A stretch of 64,000 nucleotides of DNA from the NCBI GenBank assembly GCA_947593515.1, contig CANQDQ010000006.1, positions 1 through 64,000 on the forward strand, in the 5' to 3' direction. The position numbers and the translations under genes are program-made. The notes beneath the pieces are model-generated. The model worked only from the letters and a program-made list of their open reading frames with translations, was not told the DNA's origin and did not search any database. The stretch comes from an uncultured Bacteroidales bacterium. GTDB taxonomy: Bacteria; Bacteroidota; Bacteroidia; Bacteroidales; UBA11471. This document shows positions 62,444-64,000 of the stretch, piece after piece; the first letter of the stretch is position 1; every line of letters begins with the position of its first letter.

Positions 62444-62476
62444 CAACGGCGTGGAGATTGACTCTCCACGCCGTTG
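62444..62476 (+). terminator. Terminator after topA
   Basis: A 13-bp stem CAACGGCGTGGAG / CTCCACGCCGTTG with a 7-base loop that can close by a further A-T pair; only a short T-rich tail follows. Confidence 0.8.
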
Positions 62477-62598
62477 TTATATAAACTCTTCACTATTACT
62501 GCGATAAGCAAACGACCGGCTGGCATTGTCTCGATTGCCTGTTTTTCCAACAAATAAAAAAATTTTTAGTTATCTTCATTGAAAACAATAAATATTAT

Positions 62599-62606
62599 TA
62601 TCTTTG
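62599..62606 (+). promoter_or_regulatory. -7 element of the exported protein gene at 62633
   Basis: TATCTTTGC lies 26 bases before the ATG, with a TTG about 17 bases further upstream. Confidence 0.65.
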
Positions 62607-62632
62607 CGCCAATATCTTTAATTTACAATATT

Positions 62633-63484
62633 ATGAAAAGAAAAAACAACTGTTCCGATTTCTGCCTTTTTCAGACAGGCAGAAATTTTCTGTGGAAGAA
62701 ATTTTCATTTCTTCTGATGTGTGCGTTTCTGGGTTCGCTCTCTACAACCGCACAAACAAAAGTGGGAGATGCCATTGTGAAAGATGGAATTCCCTGCATC
62801 GTAATTCAAGTGTACGACGAAGCCGGAAATCATGGATTGGCAATGTCATTGTCTCCAACAACAAAAGCTCTTAAAACAGCAAAAAAGACCGGAGAAATGA
62901 AATGGTTCTATTCTCCGAAAAAACTGAAAGGCTCTGCAAAAAAATTACAACGGAAATACTGGAAAGAATATTACAATCGCACAAAATGCGACAGCTTAAA
63001 AATCCAAACTTCAAATATTTCTGCGCGAACAAGACCATCGACAAGCCATAGCGGCAAAGAGAATATGAAAAACGTTATCGACTATTGCAACGAAAAAGAC
63101 ATCGAAATGGAAATGTACTTTCCGGAATATGCGTGGGCGCAGAGTCTCGGCGAAGGTTGGTTTATTCCCGGCGTAAATGAATTGGAATCATTGGTCAAAT
63201 TACAAGGTTTCGATGGAATACGAGATAGAAAAAGACCGTCTAAAATTTCGAAGATTAGGAAAAAATTTTGGGCTAATTGGAATAATTCTATCCTTTCCCT
63301 TTCCCAAAATGGAGATGATATATTTCTATTTAAAGATGTCACAATTCCTTTTTCTTTTATTGCATCTTCAACTCTCGTAGGTGCAACTCCAACTGTTTTA
63401 CTTCCTTTCTCGAGAATAGGAGTATGTTTTTATGTTATGGCAGTGGAGGGGGCGAGGACATATACTGCCATATGTGAATTTTGA
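62633..63484 (+). CDS. Exported hypothetical protein, possibly DUF1566/Lcl-like at its C-terminus
   Basis: 283 residues from the ATG at 62633. An atypically long N-terminal region (about 20 residues) precedes a hydrophobic signal-like segment (FSFLLMCAFLGSLSTTAQT). A Lys-rich middle follows, with a later SLGEGWFIPGVNELESLVKLQGF that resembles the opening of DUF1566/Lcl-type domains (W.lPt..EL..L), and a hydrophobic end TYTAICEF. I cannot assign a function. The 3' half is AT-richer than core genes nearby. The next gene is another exported protein. Confidence 0.55.
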   Translation: MKRKNNCSDFCLFQTGRNFLWKKFSFLLMCAFLGSLSTTAQTKVGDAIVKDGIPCIVIQVYDEAGNHGLAMSLSPTTKALKTAKKTGEMKWFYSPKKLKGSAKKLQRKYWKEYYNRTKCDSLKIQTSNISARTRPSTSHSGKENMKNVIDYCNEKDIEMEMYFPEYAWAQSLGEGWFIPGVNELESLVKLQGFDGIRDRKRPSKISKIRKKFWANWNNSILSLSQNGDDIFLFKDVTIPFSFIASSTLVGATPTVLLPFSRIGVCFYVMAVEGARTYTAICEF

Positions 63485-63511
63485 TTTCCATAAATTAATA
63501 AAAAGATAAAA

Positions 63512-64000
63512 ATGAAAACAAAACTTATTTCGACATATTTCTCTCTGTTATTTCTGTTTGCCTCGTGTTCCACGCCGCTGCACGTTACTCCGGTGAAACA
63601 GACCGAAAAAATCTATGAGAAAGAAAACATGGAATTTATCGGTTTCAAAAATATCAACAAAAACAACCCGCTTCTCAAAAACTTCGGAGCGGAACTTGAA
63701 CGTCACCGCATCGCACTGAATCGTCAGGATTTCTATATGGGCGTCTATTCGTTTCAAGAATTGGAAAATTACAAATCGACGATGCGTTATATTTCGTTCG
63801 TCGATGTTTCCGCCGTCCACAATACATGGGACGACTCCATATACGACAAAGAAGGCTTGTTGGCAGGCGGGTGGGTTATTGCCGGCGTAACTTGCTTTAC
63901 GCTTTTTCCCGTATATGTGCCGATGATGTGCGCTTCCAACAAAAACTACTGCCAGCTCGACGTCATGTGCAAATGTACGCTGTATGTATATGATACGGAA
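63512..64000 (+). CDS. Partial lipoprotein of unknown function
   Basis: The frame from ATG 63512 stays open to the window edge (163 codons). MKTKLISTYFSLLFLFASCSTP is a lipoprotein signal with lipobox FASC. The body has FIGFKNINKNNPLL and a hydrophobic, Cys-containing stretch (GVTCFTLFPVYVPMMCASN) followed by CQLDVMCKCTLYVYD. The family is not recognised. The ORF track omits it because no stop is present. It lies 27 bases after the previous gene and may be co-transcribed. Confidence 0.7.
   Translation, partial: MKTKLISTYFSLLFLFASCSTPLHVTPVKQTEKIYEKENMEFIGFKNINKNNPLLKNFGAELERHRIALNRQDFYMGVYSFQELENYKSTMRYISFVDVSAVHNTWDDSIYDKEGLLAGGWVIAGVTCFTLFPVYVPMMCASNKNYCQLDVMCKCTLYVYDTE

Overview
The window is chromosomal DNA of a member of the Bacteroidales. 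Evidence is the recurring Bacteroidetes promoter -7 element (TAnnTTTG, often continuing to TTTGC) a short distance upstream of many starts, the lack of clear Shine-Dalgarno sites, a type IX secretion style C-terminal tail at the left edge, and gene orders I know from Bacteroides relatives (mnmG-apt-uvrC-dtd-mazG-deoC; DUF4271-hemD-rnpA-yidD-TatD-tyrS). A Barnesiellaceae or Porphyromonadaceae-like gut organism would fit, but the species cannot be fixed from the sequence alone. Most of the window is core housekeeping DNA with a few accessory islands.

Left end (1-9 kb): the tail of a surface or secreted protein, a 0.5 kb non-coding stretch ending in an odd G12-ACC-G8 tract, and an unusual minus-strand HEPN-MNT-HEPN module. 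Then come tryptophanase (tnaA) behind a long leader, tRNA-Phe, a lipoprotein pair with beta-propeller-like sequence (one carrying an HEFGH metallopeptidase motif), and two glycosyltransferases.

9-31 kb: RNase H, shikimate kinase, korAB (2-oxoglutarate:ferredoxin oxidoreductase), an M16 peptidase, a SIS isomerase plus PfkB kinase, a lipoprotein tyrosine phosphatase homologue that lacks the catalytic arginine, a glycosyltransferase/membrane-protein trio, a DEAD-box helicase, a GH3-family protein, metG, a flippase plus glycosyltransferase pair, a 2-hydroxyacid dehydrogenase coupled to an AlkD-like protein, and a fused SpmA/SpmB-type membrane protein.

31-47 kb: ybeY-mnmG, a perfect 16-bp parS-like palindrome directly after the mnmG stop codon, apt-uvrC-dtd-mazG-deoC, a polyprenyl synthase, polA, ychF-LOG-DUF4271, hemD, rnpA, an in-frame YidD-TatD fusion, and tyrS.

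48-64 kb: tRNA-Gln, a probably frameshifted AT-rich membrane-protein gene, tRNA-Asn, a CtpA-like S41 protease with a NUDIX hydrolase, mutS with a U32-family protein, a TPR protein coupled to an outer-membrane barrel, topA, and two less conserved AT-richer exported proteins, the last cut by the window edge.

I see no prophage, insertion sequence, CRISPR array or rRNA operon. The best candidates for new biology are the duplicated-HEPN MNT module with its 46-bp direct repeats, the YidD-TatD fusion, the parS-like site, the pseudo-phosphatase lipoprotein and the propeller/metallopeptidase lipoprotein cluster.
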